A DNA stretch of 23,412 nucleotides from Sulfurivirga sp964427185 (GCA_964427185.1 CAYRSN010000020.1:1-23412), one strand, 5' to 3'; positions 7,440 through 15,258 are shown, counted from the stretch's first letter. Translations and numbers: made by a program. The notes: generated by a model from the letters alone, not told the origin.

Positions 7440-8235
7440 TACACCTACCATCTTAAAAAAAATCATTTCCCGTAAAGCTGAAGAGGTTGCCGAAGCTCGG
7501 AAAACCGTACCCCTTGAGCAGCTTAAGGCTCAGCTTGCAGCAGCACCTGTGGTGCGCTCTTTTGTTAAGGCTTTGCAGAAAAAACTGGATGAGGGTAAAA
7601 GTGCGGTAATCGCCGAGGTCAAAAAAGCCTCCCCTTCCAAGGGCATATTACGGGAAGATTTTGATCCTGCGGAAATTGGGCGAGATTATGCAGCCCATGG
7701 GGCGGCCTGTCTGTCCGTACTGACTGATCGGGATTTCTTTCAGGGAGCGCCTGAGTATCTCAAAGCCGCTCGCAGAGCTTCCGGTCGGCCGGTACTACGC
7801 AAGGATTTTATGATCGACCCCTATCAAGTCTATGAAGCCCGCGCCATGGGGGCAGACTGTATTTTGCTGATTGCCGCTTGTCTTACGGATGCGCAGCTGG
7901 ATGAGCTGGCTGCATTGGGCAAATCCCTGGGCATGGACGTGCTGGTGGAAGTGCACAATCAGGCTGAGCTGGAACGCACGCTTGCACTGCAAACGCCTTT
8001 GGAGATGGTAGGGATCAATAACCGCAATCTGCACACCTTTGAGGTCAGTCTGCAGACCACACTGGATCTGCTGCCCATGATTCCTGATGACAGACTGGTC
8101 GTGACCGAAAGCGGTATTATGAACCCTGAAGATGTAGCCCTGATGCGTCAGCATGGCGTGAATACCTTTCTTGTGGGTGAGGCCTTTATGCGAGCTCCCT
8201 CACCTGGGAGGGCTTTAGCGAAACTTTTTGGATAA
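7432..8235 (+). CDS. trpC: Indole-3-glycerol phosphate synthase
   Basis: Ring closure and decarboxylation of CdRP to indole-3-glycerol phosphate. Visible motifs are AEVKKASPSKG (from residue 61), LTDRDFFQG, PVLRKDFMIDPYQVYEARAMGAD, VEVHN, GINNRNLHTFEV, TESGI and FLVGEAFMR, covering the beta/alpha barrel active site. The ATG at 7432 (MHDTPTILKK) is chosen because it fits the family's short N-terminus and overlaps trpD by 8 bases; an upstream in-frame ATG at 7375 is deep inside trpD. The length is 267 aa, monofunctional, with no TrpF domain. Last gene of the trp cluster; trpF, trpB and trpA are not in the window. Confidence 0.96.
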   Translation: MHDTPTILKKIISRKAEEVAEARKTVPLEQLKAQLAAAPVVRSFVKALQKKLDEGKSAVIAEVKKASPSKGILREDFDPAEIGRDYAAHGAACLSVLTDRDFFQGAPEYLKAARRASGRPVLRKDFMIDPYQVYEARAMGADCILLIAACLTDAQLDELAALGKSLGMDVLVEVHNQAELERTLALQTPLEMVGINNRNLHTFEVSLQTTLDLLPMIPDDRLVVTESGIMNPEDVALMRQHGVNTFLVGEAFMRAPSPGRALAKLFG

Positions 8236-8255
8236 AACTTCAAAACTTATATAAT
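8228..8255 (+). promoter_or_regulatory. Promoter for the large lipoprotein gene
   Basis: A perfect TATAAT lies at 8250-8255, with a weak -35 (TTGGAT, 8228-8233) at a spacing of 16. It overlaps the trpC stop and sits 30 bases before the lipoprotein ATG. This suggests transcription separate from trp, though no terminator lies between. Confidence 0.5.
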
Positions 8256-8285
8256 CAAAAGCCAACGTAGAAAAGAGCAAAAGTG

Positions 8286-10949
8286 ATGCAAGCCTTGTAC
8301 GGCATATTGTTGTTGGTGGCGGTTTTATGGCTGGTAGGATGCGGGGGGCCAGATCCTGTGGAAGAGGATCCTGCCACCACTGTCACAACTGTCAATACGG
8401 CTGAACAGCCTGCAACGATAGCGATCTCTCTGTTGGATCAGCAAACAGCACAACTTGTAGAGTACGCTGTGCCGGCCAGTACCTCAGTGCAAGTTGCCTT
8501 TAAAATTTCCCCACTGCCCGCTGAAAACACCCTTCTTCCAGTTGAGATTACCCGTTATATTGCAAATGAAGTTGTGCAGGAAACTCGCCAGGTGCTGATT
8601 TCCAGCCAGACGGGAGAGGCAACCTTTACCTTGTTGCCACAACAGAAAACGGCGGAAGAGCTGGTGGAGATTAGCACACAGCTGGAAGGAGTGGCCTATA
8701 CAAAAACCTTTCTGTTTCAGCCGACGGAGCAAGCGGTGTTGCAGTATTCGCTCGCGTTGCAGTTTAAGGATGTGCGTGGTGTGATACGCACAGCCTTTTC
8801 CGTTCAGGAGCCAGTGCTGCTGCTGGCTGTCGTGAAGGATCAAAACGGCAACGCGGTCAGTGGGCTGCCTGTGGAATTTTCCAGCACCGTGGGGGTATTA
8901 GAGGCCGAAACCGCTACGACCGACACTACAGGTACGGCTCAGGTGACTTTAACACCGCCTGTATTGGCGGACAATATCAATGCAACGGCAGGCACGGTGA
9001 CGGTGACGGTTTCAGGTGTGACGCAAACTGCAGAGCTTTCGTTTTATAAAACGAAAGCTGGCCAGTTGACGTTTGAGCAGGCCTCTCCGACTACTATTGC
9101 GGTCAAAGGCGCGTTCAGCAGTATCAACTATCCGGAAACAGCTACTTTAAGTTTTTTGGTCAAGGATTTTAACGGTGCGCCGCTGCAGGGGCAGGTGGTA
9201 CATTTTGCCCTGAAGACGGTATTGGGCGGGGCTGCGCTTTCAAAAAGTGCAGCTGTATCCGATGTGGACGGCCGGGTCACGGTGGAGGTGCATGCGGGCG
9301 TGGTACCGGGGCCTCTGTTTGTGGAGGCCTGGATTGAAGATGCGCAGGGAAATCCCATTTATAAGGTTTCCACCTCAGAAGTGACGGTGACCACAGGTGT
9401 ACCGATACAGGATCGGTTTTCCATTTCAGCCAATACGTTGAATCCTGAGGCTTGGGACTATGATAAAGAACCGGTGGAGATCACCGTTTCTCTGGCGGAT
9501 ATGAATGGTAATCCAGCCAAGGCCGGGACGGTGGTGAACTTCTCCACAGAAATGGGTGGCAGTATTGTGGGATCTTGTCAGCTGGATGAGACTGGGCAGT
9601 GTACCGTTCAGTGGCGTAGCGAAAGCGTGCTGCAGCGGCCACAAGATCATCGAGTGACCATTCTGGCCTGGGCGGTCGGCAGTGAAAGATTTTTCGATAA
9701 AAACGGCGACTGGCTTTATAGCGTCGCAGATGATGGAGAGCCTTATTCGGATCGTATTGATCATGGCCTGCCGCAGATTTTTTATGCGCCTTCAGCAGCT
9801 TTAGGTGAGCGTGGGCGGCGTCAGGTAGCATTAGTTTTGGGGGCGGATGACCTGTTTGTGGACGAAAACCTCAATGGTATTTTTGATGAGCCTTATGATG
9901 ATGTAAATGGAAATGGACAGTGTGACCCCGGAGAAAATTTTGTGGATTACAATGGCAATAGCCGCTGTGATAACCAGGCTCAACCTGCTGGTGAAACTCA
10001 GTTTATCGATCTGAACCACGATGGTAAATATAACGGGGATGGGGTTGCCTGGCGTGATCTGTTTACGGATCTGAATCTGAATGGGCAGTTTGATGTCAAT
10101 GAGCCTTTCTGGGATATGTTCGGGCTGCTTAAAGGTGTGGCAGGGCGTTTTGATGGCCCATGGTTGAATGCAGATGCCGCTGGAAATTATGATGCGGCAG
10201 CGCCACAGGTGTATCGTGAAGATAATGGGTTCGGTTATATTGATGTCGCCATTGGTACACAGGTGACAGCACCGGTTTCGCGGGGGGATGACTTTACGGA
10301 TCTTAACGGCAACGGCTGGTTTGATGGTGCCGGTGTGCAGGATCTGAGCGAGCCTTGGCGGGACGATAATGAAAATGGCGTGCGGGATGAAGGTGAGCCG
10401 TTTATGGATTTTAATGCTAATGGATTGCTGGATCTGCGTGATGGCAAATATACCGGCCTGCAGTGCCACCCGGATGAGACTGAATGTAGCCAGTCTCTGA
10501 CCTATATTCGGCGTGCTATTGTGCTGGTAATGGCCAGCTCGGAGGCGCAGGTGGTGGCGGAAGTGACAGGGCTCAGCGGTGCAGCGGCAGGGAATACCTG
10601 TAATACGACCGATGCTAATATTGTCGCTTCCAGTCATCCATCCGTGCCGGCAAATTGTATCGTAGCCTTAAATAGCGGTGGTGTGATCAGCCTGCTGGTA
10701 CAGGTGGGGGATACGGCAGACCAGATTATGCCGACAGGCACGCAGATCAGTATTACCACAACAGGCCCTCTGGTGGGAGAAGCATTGGCATTTACCGTGC
10801 CTAGTAGCAATGCAGAAGGCGGGACACGTTTACCTTTTTCTGCAACGGCCATAGATAATCCAGACGGCAATCCTGCTTCGATCAGTATTCAAGTCAGCAC
10901 GCCGAAAGGGCATATCAGTACACTCACAATTCCAGTAACGGTGCAATAG
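8286..10949 (+). CDS. Large surface lipoprotein with Ig-like (Big_1-type) domains and calcium-loop repeats
   Basis: An 887-aa exported protein. A hydrophobic segment ends in lipobox LVGC (Cys19) followed by Gly, so an outer-membrane lipoprotein is likely; unusually, the n-region has no Lys or Arg. Three invasin-like Ig modules can be seen at about 174-254, 284-369 and 394-464, each with the D-x-NG-x-P pattern (KDQNGNAVSGLPVEF, KDFNGAPLQGQVVHF, ADMNGNPAKAGTVVNF). Residues 526-720 hold about eight EF-hand-like loops of the D-x-N-x-N/D-G type (DENLNGIFD, DVNGNGQCD, DLNHDGKYN, DLNLNGQFD, DLNGNGWFD, DDNENGVRD, DFNANGLLD and others), expected to bind calcium. The C-terminal ~165 residues are beta-rich with two cysteines close together. 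ATG 8286 has a GAG ribosome site 8 bases upstream; GTG 8283 is possible. Adhesion or surface structure is inferred only from domain type. Confidence 0.85.
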   Translation: MQALYGILLLVAVLWLVGCGGPDPVEEDPATTVTTVNTAEQPATIAISLLDQQTAQLVEYAVPASTSVQVAFKISPLPAENTLLPVEITRYIANEVVQETRQVLISSQTGEATFTLLPQQKTAEELVEISTQLEGVAYTKTFLFQPTEQAVLQYSLALQFKDVRGVIRTAFSVQEPVLLLAVVKDQNGNAVSGLPVEFSSTVGVLEAETATTDTTGTAQVTLTPPVLADNINATAGTVTVTVSGVTQTAELSFYKTKAGQLTFEQASPTTIAVKGAFSSINYPETATLSFLVKDFNGAPLQGQVVHFALKTVLGGAALSKSAAVSDVDGRVTVEVHAGVVPGPLFVEAWIEDAQGNPIYKVSTSEVTVTTGVPIQDRFSISANTLNPEAWDYDKEPVEITVSLADMNGNPAKAGTVVNFSTEMGGSIVGSCQLDETGQCTVQWRSESVLQRPQDHRVTILAWAVGSERFFDKNGDWLYSVADDGEPYSDRIDHGLPQIFYAPSAALGERGRRQVALVLGADDLFVDENLNGIFDEPYDDVNGNGQCDPGENFVDYNGNSRCDNQAQPAGETQFIDLNHDGKYNGDGVAWRDLFTDLNLNGQFDVNEPFWDMFGLLKGVAGRFDGPWLNADAAGNYDAAAPQVYREDNGFGYIDVAIGTQVTAPVSRGDDFTDLNGNGWFDGAGVQDLSEPWRDDNENGVRDEGEPFMDFNANGLLDLRDGKYTGLQCHPDETECSQSLTYIRRAIVLVMASSEAQVVAEVTGLSGAAAGNTCNTTDANIVASSHPSVPANCIVALNSGGVISLLVQVGDTADQIMPTGTQISITTTGPLVGEALAFTVPSSNAEGGTRLPFSATAIDNPDGNPASISIQVSTPKGHISTLTIPVTVQ

Positions 10950-10950
10950 A

Positions 10951-11376
10951 ATGGAAAAAATCACAACGGTTAAATGGTTGGACAGCTTAACAATGGTGGC
11001 AGAGACAGCCTCCGGGCATGCGGTGGTGATGGATGGGCCGCCGATGTTGGGTGGGCAGAATTTGGGGCCGCGCCCTATGGAAATGGTACTGGTGGGCTTG
11101 GGCGGCTGTACCACAGTGGATGTGGTGATGATTCTTAAAAAGAATAAGCAGCAGGTTCAGGACTGCCGTGTGGAGGTTTCAGCGGAGCGGGCGGAAAAAG
11201 CACCCAAGGTCTATACGAAGATCCATGTGCACTATGTGGTCTCTGGCAGGATGCTGGATCCAAAGCAGGTGGAACGTGCCGTGAAGTTGTCTGCAGAAAA
11301 ATATTGTTCCGTGTCAAAGATGCTGGAGCAGGCGGCAGAAATGACCCATGATTTTGAGATTGTAGAAATTGACTGA
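10951..11376 (+). CDS. OsmC family protein
   Basis: A 141-aa OsmC/YhfA-type protein. The two family cysteines are present: Cys53 in LGGCTTVDVV (peroxidatic in OsmC/Ohr proteins) and Cys119 in KYCSVSKML. The N-terminal stretch DGPPMLGGQNLGPRPMEM resembles the YhfA branch rather than true OsmC or Ohr, so the substrate is uncertain; a thiol-dependent redox role is likely. Its ATG is one base after the lipoprotein stop with no strong ribosome site, suggesting coupled translation. Confidence 0.88.
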   Translation: MEKITTVKWLDSLTMVAETASGHAVVMDGPPMLGGQNLGPRPMEMVLVGLGGCTTVDVVMILKKNKQQVQDCRVEVSAERAEKAPKVYTKIHVHYVVSGRMLDPKQVERAVKLSAEKYCSVSKMLEQAAEMTHDFEIVEID

Positions 11377-11390
11377 GCACAATTAAGTGG

Positions 11391-11411
11391 CTATAAGTGA
11401 TTGACTTATAG
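11391..11411 (+). promoter_or_regulatory. Inverted repeat overlapping the speD promoter
   Basis: CTATAAG-N7-CTTATAG is a perfect 7-bp inverted repeat whose spacer and right arm overlap the -35 box of the speD promoter. The position suits an operator. No regulator gene is adjacent. Confidence 0.35.
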
Positions 11412-11429
11412 TGCAAAAAGGGGTATAAA
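11401..11429 (+). promoter_or_regulatory. Promoter for the speD-speE-speC unit
   Basis: TTGACT (11401-11406), a 17-base spacer and TATAAA (11424-11429) form one of the best sigma-70 matches in the window. Transcription would begin near 11436 and give a leader of about 115 bases before speD. Confidence 0.6.
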
Positions 11430-11444
11430 TTCCACCCTTTCCGG

Positions 11445-11476
11445 CCTCTGGTGGGTATTGCCCATCAGGGGTTTTT
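11445..11476 (+). terminator. Intrinsic terminator or attenuator in the speD leader
   Basis: CCTCTGGTGGG pairs with CCCATCAGGGG over 11 bp (two G-U pairs) around a TATTG loop, followed directly by TTTTT. It lies downstream of the predicted speD promoter, so it may attenuate speD. It may instead be the terminator of the lipoprotein-osmC transcript. Confidence 0.65.
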
Positions 11477-11551
11477 CGTTATGACTGGGGGTGCGCATGA
11501 TGACTCATGTGGCACGCTTCTGGTAACACCTTGTGGGGGTGATAGGAAAAA
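11477..11551 (+). promoter_or_regulatory. Structured 5' leader of speD with a possible short leader ORF
   Basis: After the terminator hairpin, GTGCGCATGA (11491-11500) can pair with TCATGT and GCAC (11505-11515, one bulged G). A 10-codon ORF, MMTHVARFW, starts at 11497 inside this hairpin and ends with TAA at 11524-11526, with a G-run five bases upstream. A third weak pairing involves CACC and GGTG near 11527-11540. No known riboswitch class was recognised. Confidence 0.3.
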
Positions 11552-12040
11552 ATGTCAGAAAATATATTGGTCACAAAAAATGACCATTTTGAGATGGTTG
11601 AAAAAACCACGGTCATTGATGATACCTGGCCGACCCATGATCAGCAGGTGGGTGACAGCACCTTGGATCACTTTATTCAGCGGGACGGTAAAGTATTTGC
11701 TGGCACGCACCTGATTGCGGATTTCTGGGGTGCGAAGAACTTGGATGATTTGGAGCTGATGGAGCGGGCACTGCGTGAGGCGGTAGAGCAGGCCAAAGCG
11801 ACGTTGTTGCATATCCACCTGTATCACTTTACGCCAAATGGTGGTATTTCCGGCGTGGCGGTGCTGGCGGAATCGCATATTTCCGTGCATAGCTGGCCGG
11901 AGCGAGCATATGCGGCGTTTGATGTCTTCATGTGTGGCGATTCCATGCCCGAAAAGGCGGTCGATGTTTTGAAGAAGGCTTTCATGCCAGAGCGTGTGGT
12001 GCTGGAAACCCTGTTGCGAGGGGAGGTGGAAGCTTCATGA
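11552..12040 (+). CDS. speD: S-adenosylmethionine decarboxylase proenzyme (class 1b)
   Basis: Pyruvoyl enzyme that makes decarboxylated SAM, the aminopropyl donor for spermidine. The self-processing site AESHISVHSWPE places cleavage between Glu107 and Ser108. His113 and Cys128 (MCGD) keep the same spacing from the serine (5 and 20) as in the short Thermotoga-type enzyme (Ser63, His68, Cys83). GTHLIADFWGA is also typical. The protein is 162 aa; the ~45 residues before FAGTHL are extra compared with the ~130-aa class 1b enzymes and contain many acidic and polar residues. The start follows a GATAGGA ribosome site. The stop overlaps speE as ATGA. Confidence 0.95.
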   Translation: MSENILVTKNDHFEMVEKTTVIDDTWPTHDQQVGDSTLDHFIQRDGKVFAGTHLIADFWGAKNLDDLELMERALREAVEQAKATLLHIHLYHFTPNGGISGVAVLAESHISVHSWPERAYAAFDVFMCGDSMPEKAVDVLKKAFMPERVVLETLLRGEVEAS

Positions 12041-12891
12041 GTGCGATGCTGTTTTCTGAAACACTCCATGAAACCTGGGCACAGACGTTTGAGATGCGTC
12101 AGGTGCTGTTTGAGGTGCGCACCGAGCATCAGCATCTGGTCATTTTCAAAAACGAATACTGGGGCACGGTAATGGCGCTGGACGGCATTATCCAGACCAC
12201 TGAGCGAGATGAGTTTATCTACCATGAGATGATGACCCATGTGCCTCTGTTCGCTCACGGCAATGCCAAAAAAGTCCTGATTATCGGCGGGGGAGACGGC
12301 GGTATTCTGCGAGAAGTGGTCAAACATCCGGAGGTCGAACAGGTCACTCAGGTGGAAATCGACGGGCAGGTGATAGAAATGTGCAAGCAGTATCTGCCGA
12401 ATCACTCAGCGGGTGCCTTTGATGATCCGCGCGCTAAGATTATTATCGATGATGGTATCAACTTTGTGCGCAATACCGCTGAAACTTTTGATGTAATTAT
12501 CTCCGACTCCACAGACCCGGTCGGCCCCGGCGAGGTGCTGTTTACTTCCCCTTTTTACGAGGGGGTCAAGCGCTGTCTGAACCCGGGCGGTATTTTCGTG
12601 GCGCAAAATGGTGTGGCCTTTATGCAGGGGGATGAAGTCATAACCACGGCGCAGCGGTTGCGCCCACTGTTTGAAGATGTGCGTTTTTATCACGCTGCGG
12701 TGCCCACCTATGTCGGCGGCAGCATGACTTTCGCCTGGGCATGTGATGATCCCCGTCTGTGGCAGCAGGATGCCGCGCATTTGCGTCAGCGGTTTGAGGC
12801 AAGCGGTGTGCGTACCCATTATTACACGCCTGAGCTGCATGCAGGAAGCTTTGCCCTGCCGCAGTACATTTTGGATCTGATGTCTGCTTAA
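12037..12891 (+). CDS. speE: Spermidine synthase
   Basis: Aminopropyltransferase that makes spermidine from putrescine and decarboxylated SAM. It has a Rossmann methyltransferase-like fold with IIGGGDGG at 83-89, VEID at 107-110 and the catalytic loop DSTDPVGPGE with Asp157 and Asp160. The N-terminal beta domain (VFKNEYWG-like segment, then LDGIIQTTERDEFIYHEMM) is intact. The ATG at 12037 gives MSAMLFSETLHETW, 284 aa, close to E. coli SpeE (288), and overlaps speD by ATGA. Upstream in-frame starts lie inside speD and are unlikely. Confidence 0.96.
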   Translation: MSAMLFSETLHETWAQTFEMRQVLFEVRTEHQHLVIFKNEYWGTVMALDGIIQTTERDEFIYHEMMTHVPLFAHGNAKKVLIIGGGDGGILREVVKHPEVEQVTQVEIDGQVIEMCKQYLPNHSAGAFDDPRAKIIIDDGINFVRNTAETFDVIISDSTDPVGPGEVLFTSPFYEGVKRCLNPGGIFVAQNGVAFMQGDEVITTAQRLRPLFEDVRFYHAAVPTYVGGSMTFAWACDDPRLWQQDAAHLRQRFEASGVRTHYYTPELHAGSFALPQYILDLMSA

Positions 12892-12894
12892 GAC

Positions 12895-14067
12895 ATGGAT
12901 TCGCAAGCCCTTAATCATCATTTCGCTTCTCACGGTCACCCTGCAGCGCTGTCCGACTATGACAGGGCGGTGCTGCGTCAGCTGGCAGAGATTCATGGCA
13001 CACCTCTGCTGGTGTTGGATCTGGAACAGGTAGATCGTCAATATCACGCCTTAAGCGAAGCATTGCCAGATGTAAAACTGTTCTATGCTGTCAAGGCACT
13101 GGCGCACCCGGCGCTGCTGGCACGTTTGAACCAGCTGGGCGGCTATTTTGACCTGGCCACTGCTGGTGAAGTCAACATGGTTCGGGATCTGGGCATTGCG
13201 GCTGAGCGCTGTATTCATACCCACCCCATCAAAAAAGACAGTGAGATTCGCGAAGCACTGGATTTTGGCTGCACGCGCTTTGTGGTGGACAACCTGGCAG
13301 AGCTGGAAAAATTTTCACCCTATAAAGACCAGATTGAACTGATTGTGCGGGTCAGTTTCCGCAGTCAGGATGCTGTTGTGGATCTGAGCCGCAAATTTGG
13401 CTGCGCAGTAGAAGAGTTGCCAGAGCTGTTACAGGCAGCGATTAGCCTGCAGCTGCCGGTGAAAGGCCTCTCCTTTCATGTAGGCTCTCAGTCAACCAGC
13501 CCGGCGGCACATGTGTTGGCAGTTGAAGCCTCTGTGGAAGCGATGGCTCAGTTTGATCAGATTGACTGGCGCTGGCTGGATATCGGGGGCGGATTTCCCG
13601 TGCCGTATCAGACACCGGTGATGCCGATTCGTGATTTCTGCGCTCCGATCCGTGCGGCACTGGCGCAAGTGCCTGAGGGCGTGGAAATCTGGGCAGAACC
13701 GGGTCGGTTTATTGCTGCACCCAGTATGATCGAGCTGCTTTCTGTTATGGGCAAGGCGCGCCGCGGTACGCGCATGTGGTACTACCTGGATGACGGAGTT
13801 TATGGTGCCCTGTCAGGGCAGATTTTTGATCATGCCCTGTATCCCATCTGCCTGTTAAACCCGAAGGAAGATACGCGTTATCCCAGTGTGCTGGCAGGTC
13901 CTACCTGTGACAGTATTGATGTCATTGATGAAGATATCGACCTGCCGGAATTGGAAATCGGTGACCTGCTGGTAGCGCGTATGATGGGGGCTTATACTCT
14001 GGCCTCTGCTACAGAGTTTAATTTTTACCCCAAGCCGCAAGTGGTGGTAATGGAAGGGCTGCGCTGA
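12895..14067 (+). CDS. speC: Ornithine decarboxylase, fold-type III PLP
   Basis: PLP enzyme of the alanine-racemase-fold decarboxylases. The PLP lysine is Lys67 in FYAVKALAHP. Other sites are FHVGSQ, DIGGGFP, EPGRFI, DDGVYG and the catalytic cysteine Cys338 in GPTCDSID. The 390-aa length matches Pseudomonas-type ornithine decarboxylase. With speE three bases upstream and speD before it, putrescine production from ornithine is the likely role. Lysine/ornithine dual activity, or a relative such as carboxynorspermidine decarboxylase, is less likely given the GPTCDSID site and the neighbours. The symbol follows pseudomonad usage and does not mean the fold-type I E. coli SpeC. No clear ribosome site is seen, so coupling to speE is probable. 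Confidence 0.87.
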   Translation: MDSQALNHHFASHGHPAALSDYDRAVLRQLAEIHGTPLLVLDLEQVDRQYHALSEALPDVKLFYAVKALAHPALLARLNQLGGYFDLATAGEVNMVRDLGIAAERCIHTHPIKKDSEIREALDFGCTRFVVDNLAELEKFSPYKDQIELIVRVSFRSQDAVVDLSRKFGCAVEELPELLQAAISLQLPVKGLSFHVGSQSTSPAAHVLAVEASVEAMAQFDQIDWRWLDIGGGFPVPYQTPVMPIRDFCAPIRAALAQVPEGVEIWAEPGRFIAAPSMIELLSVMGKARRGTRMWYYLDDGVYGALSGQIFDHALYPICLLNPKEDTRYPSVLAGPTCDSIDVIDEDIDLPELEIGDLLVARMMGAYTLASATEFNFYPKPQVVVMEGLR

Positions 14068-14089
14068 AAGGGGGTCTCCCCCTTTTTTT
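14067..14089 (+). terminator. Intrinsic terminator after speC
   Basis: AAAGGGGG-TCT-CCCCCTTT is a perfect 8-bp stem with a 3-base loop running into seven T residues (14083-14089). It begins at the last base of the speC stop. The 16 bases at 14072-14087 recur exactly inside bioD at 606-621. Confidence 0.9.
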
Positions 14090-14148
14090 GTTTTGAAAAA
14101 TTTTTCGTTTTTGCTTGGAAAAATGTGCTTTTTAAGCCTTTTTAGCCT
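14072..14148 (+). repeat. Possible short interspersed repeat, copy 2 (after speC)
   Basis: It starts with GGGTCTCCCCCTTTTT and continues with alternating A and T runs (GAAAAA, ATTTTT, GCTTTTTA). The same order is seen more compactly in bioD at 606-660. The two may be decayed copies of one element; low complexity makes this uncertain. Confidence 0.35.
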
Positions 14149-14150
14149 CT

Positions 14151-14156
14151 TATAAT
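14151..14156 (+). promoter_or_regulatory. Candidate -10 box for the RND efflux operon
   Basis: A perfect TATAAT 28 bases before the adaptor ATG, in T-rich DNA following a strong terminator. The base run at -35 (CTTTTT) is poor, so the promoter may need an activator. Confidence 0.35.
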
Positions 14157-14184
14157 GCTGTTTTTGGTTTGGTAAAAAGCCCTT

Positions 14185-15258
14185 ATGCGAGCATTGAAAG
14201 CCTTTTTGGCGGTTGTTCTGATCTTGTCCAGCGCGATTGGTGTTTTTCTGTGGTTGCAGGCAACCAAGCCTGTTGTGCCGGCGCCTGCGCTGAATGAAAA
14301 AGCCTGGCCGGTTGCGGTGCAGACGGTATCACTGGAAATTTTGCGTCCTCAGCGCACGGTATTTGCCTCGGTGAGCGTGCCAGTTATGCACAGGTTTCAG
14401 TCGCCGATTGCGGCCTGGGTGGAAAAGTTGGCCGTCAAGCCGCAGCAGCAGGTGGCACAAGGTGAGCTGCTATACGCATTGAATGAGGTGGATATTCAGG
14501 CAGAGCTGGCTCAGGCGCGTGCGCAGGTGGCAGATTTGGAGGCACAGCTGCAAATTGAGCAGCTGAATCTGAAAGCGCAGCAGCGTCTTCAGGAACGGAA
14601 GCTGGCGAATGATTTGGCCGTGGCGCAGCTGGAGGCCAAGCTGGCACAGCTGCAGGCACGTCTGTCGCAGGCACGGGCGCGTCTGCAGCAGGTGGAGCGT
14701 GCCTTGCGGCGTGCAAAAGTGTTTGCATCGCAACCGTTGCGTATTGTGGATGTGAAGGTGGGTGAGGGTGAGCGCGTGGCGCCGGGGCAGCTGTTGTTAA
14801 GCGCTTATGCGCCTGAGGCGTTGGAGTATCAGATAACACTGCCGGAACGGATATGGCAGCAGGTGGCACCACAGGCTGCAAGCCTTCAGTTGAAAGATAA
14901 GTTAGGACGGCTTTATGCTTTTGCACGCGTCAGCCAGCAGCGCTCTCCGCTGGGCGTTCAGGTGTGGTTTGATGCGCCGGATACCGTGCAGCTGGGGGAT
15001 TTGAAGAAACTGACGTTGCTGCTGCCGCCGCGTGAACAGGTGGCGGCGATACCTTACAGCGCACTTTATGGTGAAGATACGGTCTATCTGGTAGACAGCA
15101 CCAGCCGCTTGCGCCGCCATTCTGTGCGTCTGGAAGGCACTGTGCAGCGTGAGGGACGGGCGTATGCACTGGTGAGTGGGCTGCCTGATCAGTCTGTGGT
15201 CATGACTACGCATCTGCCTCATGCCATTGATGGCCTTAAAGTGAAAGCCTTGCCATGA
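14185..15258 (+). CDS. RND efflux periplasmic adaptor (membrane fusion protein)
   Basis: A 357-aa AcrA/HlyD-type adaptor. Residues 7-25 form an N-terminal membrane anchor without a lipobox. A split lipoyl/barrel-sandwich domain lies around 60-100 (SPIAAWVEKLAVKPQQQVAQGELLYAL) and 182-207 (VDVKVGEGERVAPGQLLLSA). Between them, at about 103-178, is an Ala/Gln/Leu-rich helical hairpin, the coiled coil that would contact an outer-membrane channel. A beta-barrel domain follows. The stop overlaps the pump gene as ATGA, so they form one unit. No TolC-like gene is adjacent. No ribosome site stands out. The exported substrate cannot be told from sequence. Confidence 0.88.
   Translation: MRALKAFLAVVLILSSAIGVFLWLQATKPVVPAPALNEKAWPVAVQTVSLEILRPQRTVFASVSVPVMHRFQSPIAAWVEKLAVKPQQQVAQGELLYALNEVDIQAELAQARAQVADLEAQLQIEQLNLKAQQRLQERKLANDLAVAQLEAKLAQLQARLSQARARLQQVERALRRAKVFASQPLRIVDVKVGEGERVAPGQLLLSAYAPEALEYQITLPERIWQQVAPQAASLQLKDKLGRLYAFARVSQQRSPLGVQVWFDAPDTVQLGDLKKLTLLLPPREQVAAIPYSALYGEDTVYLVDSTSRLRRHSVRLEGTVQREGRAYALVSGLPDQSVVMTTHLPHAIDGLKVKALP

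Noticed and set aside
9831..10637. Long open frame (268 codons) opposite the calcium-loop part of the lipoprotein gene
   Set aside because: It is a by-product of the repetitive Asp/Asn/Gly codons on the other strand; the product is Ile/Arg/His-rich and low in complexity, and no ribosome site or family motif is visible.
11451..11714. 87-codon plus-strand ORF covering the speD leader and speD start
   Set aside because: It runs out of frame through speD and has no ribosome site at its start. Its first part is better explained as structured leader.
14435..14926. Ala/Pro-rich antisense ORF inside the adaptor gene
   Set aside because: It mirrors the Ala/Gln/Leu-rich coiled coil of the adaptor, with composition typical of shadow frames.
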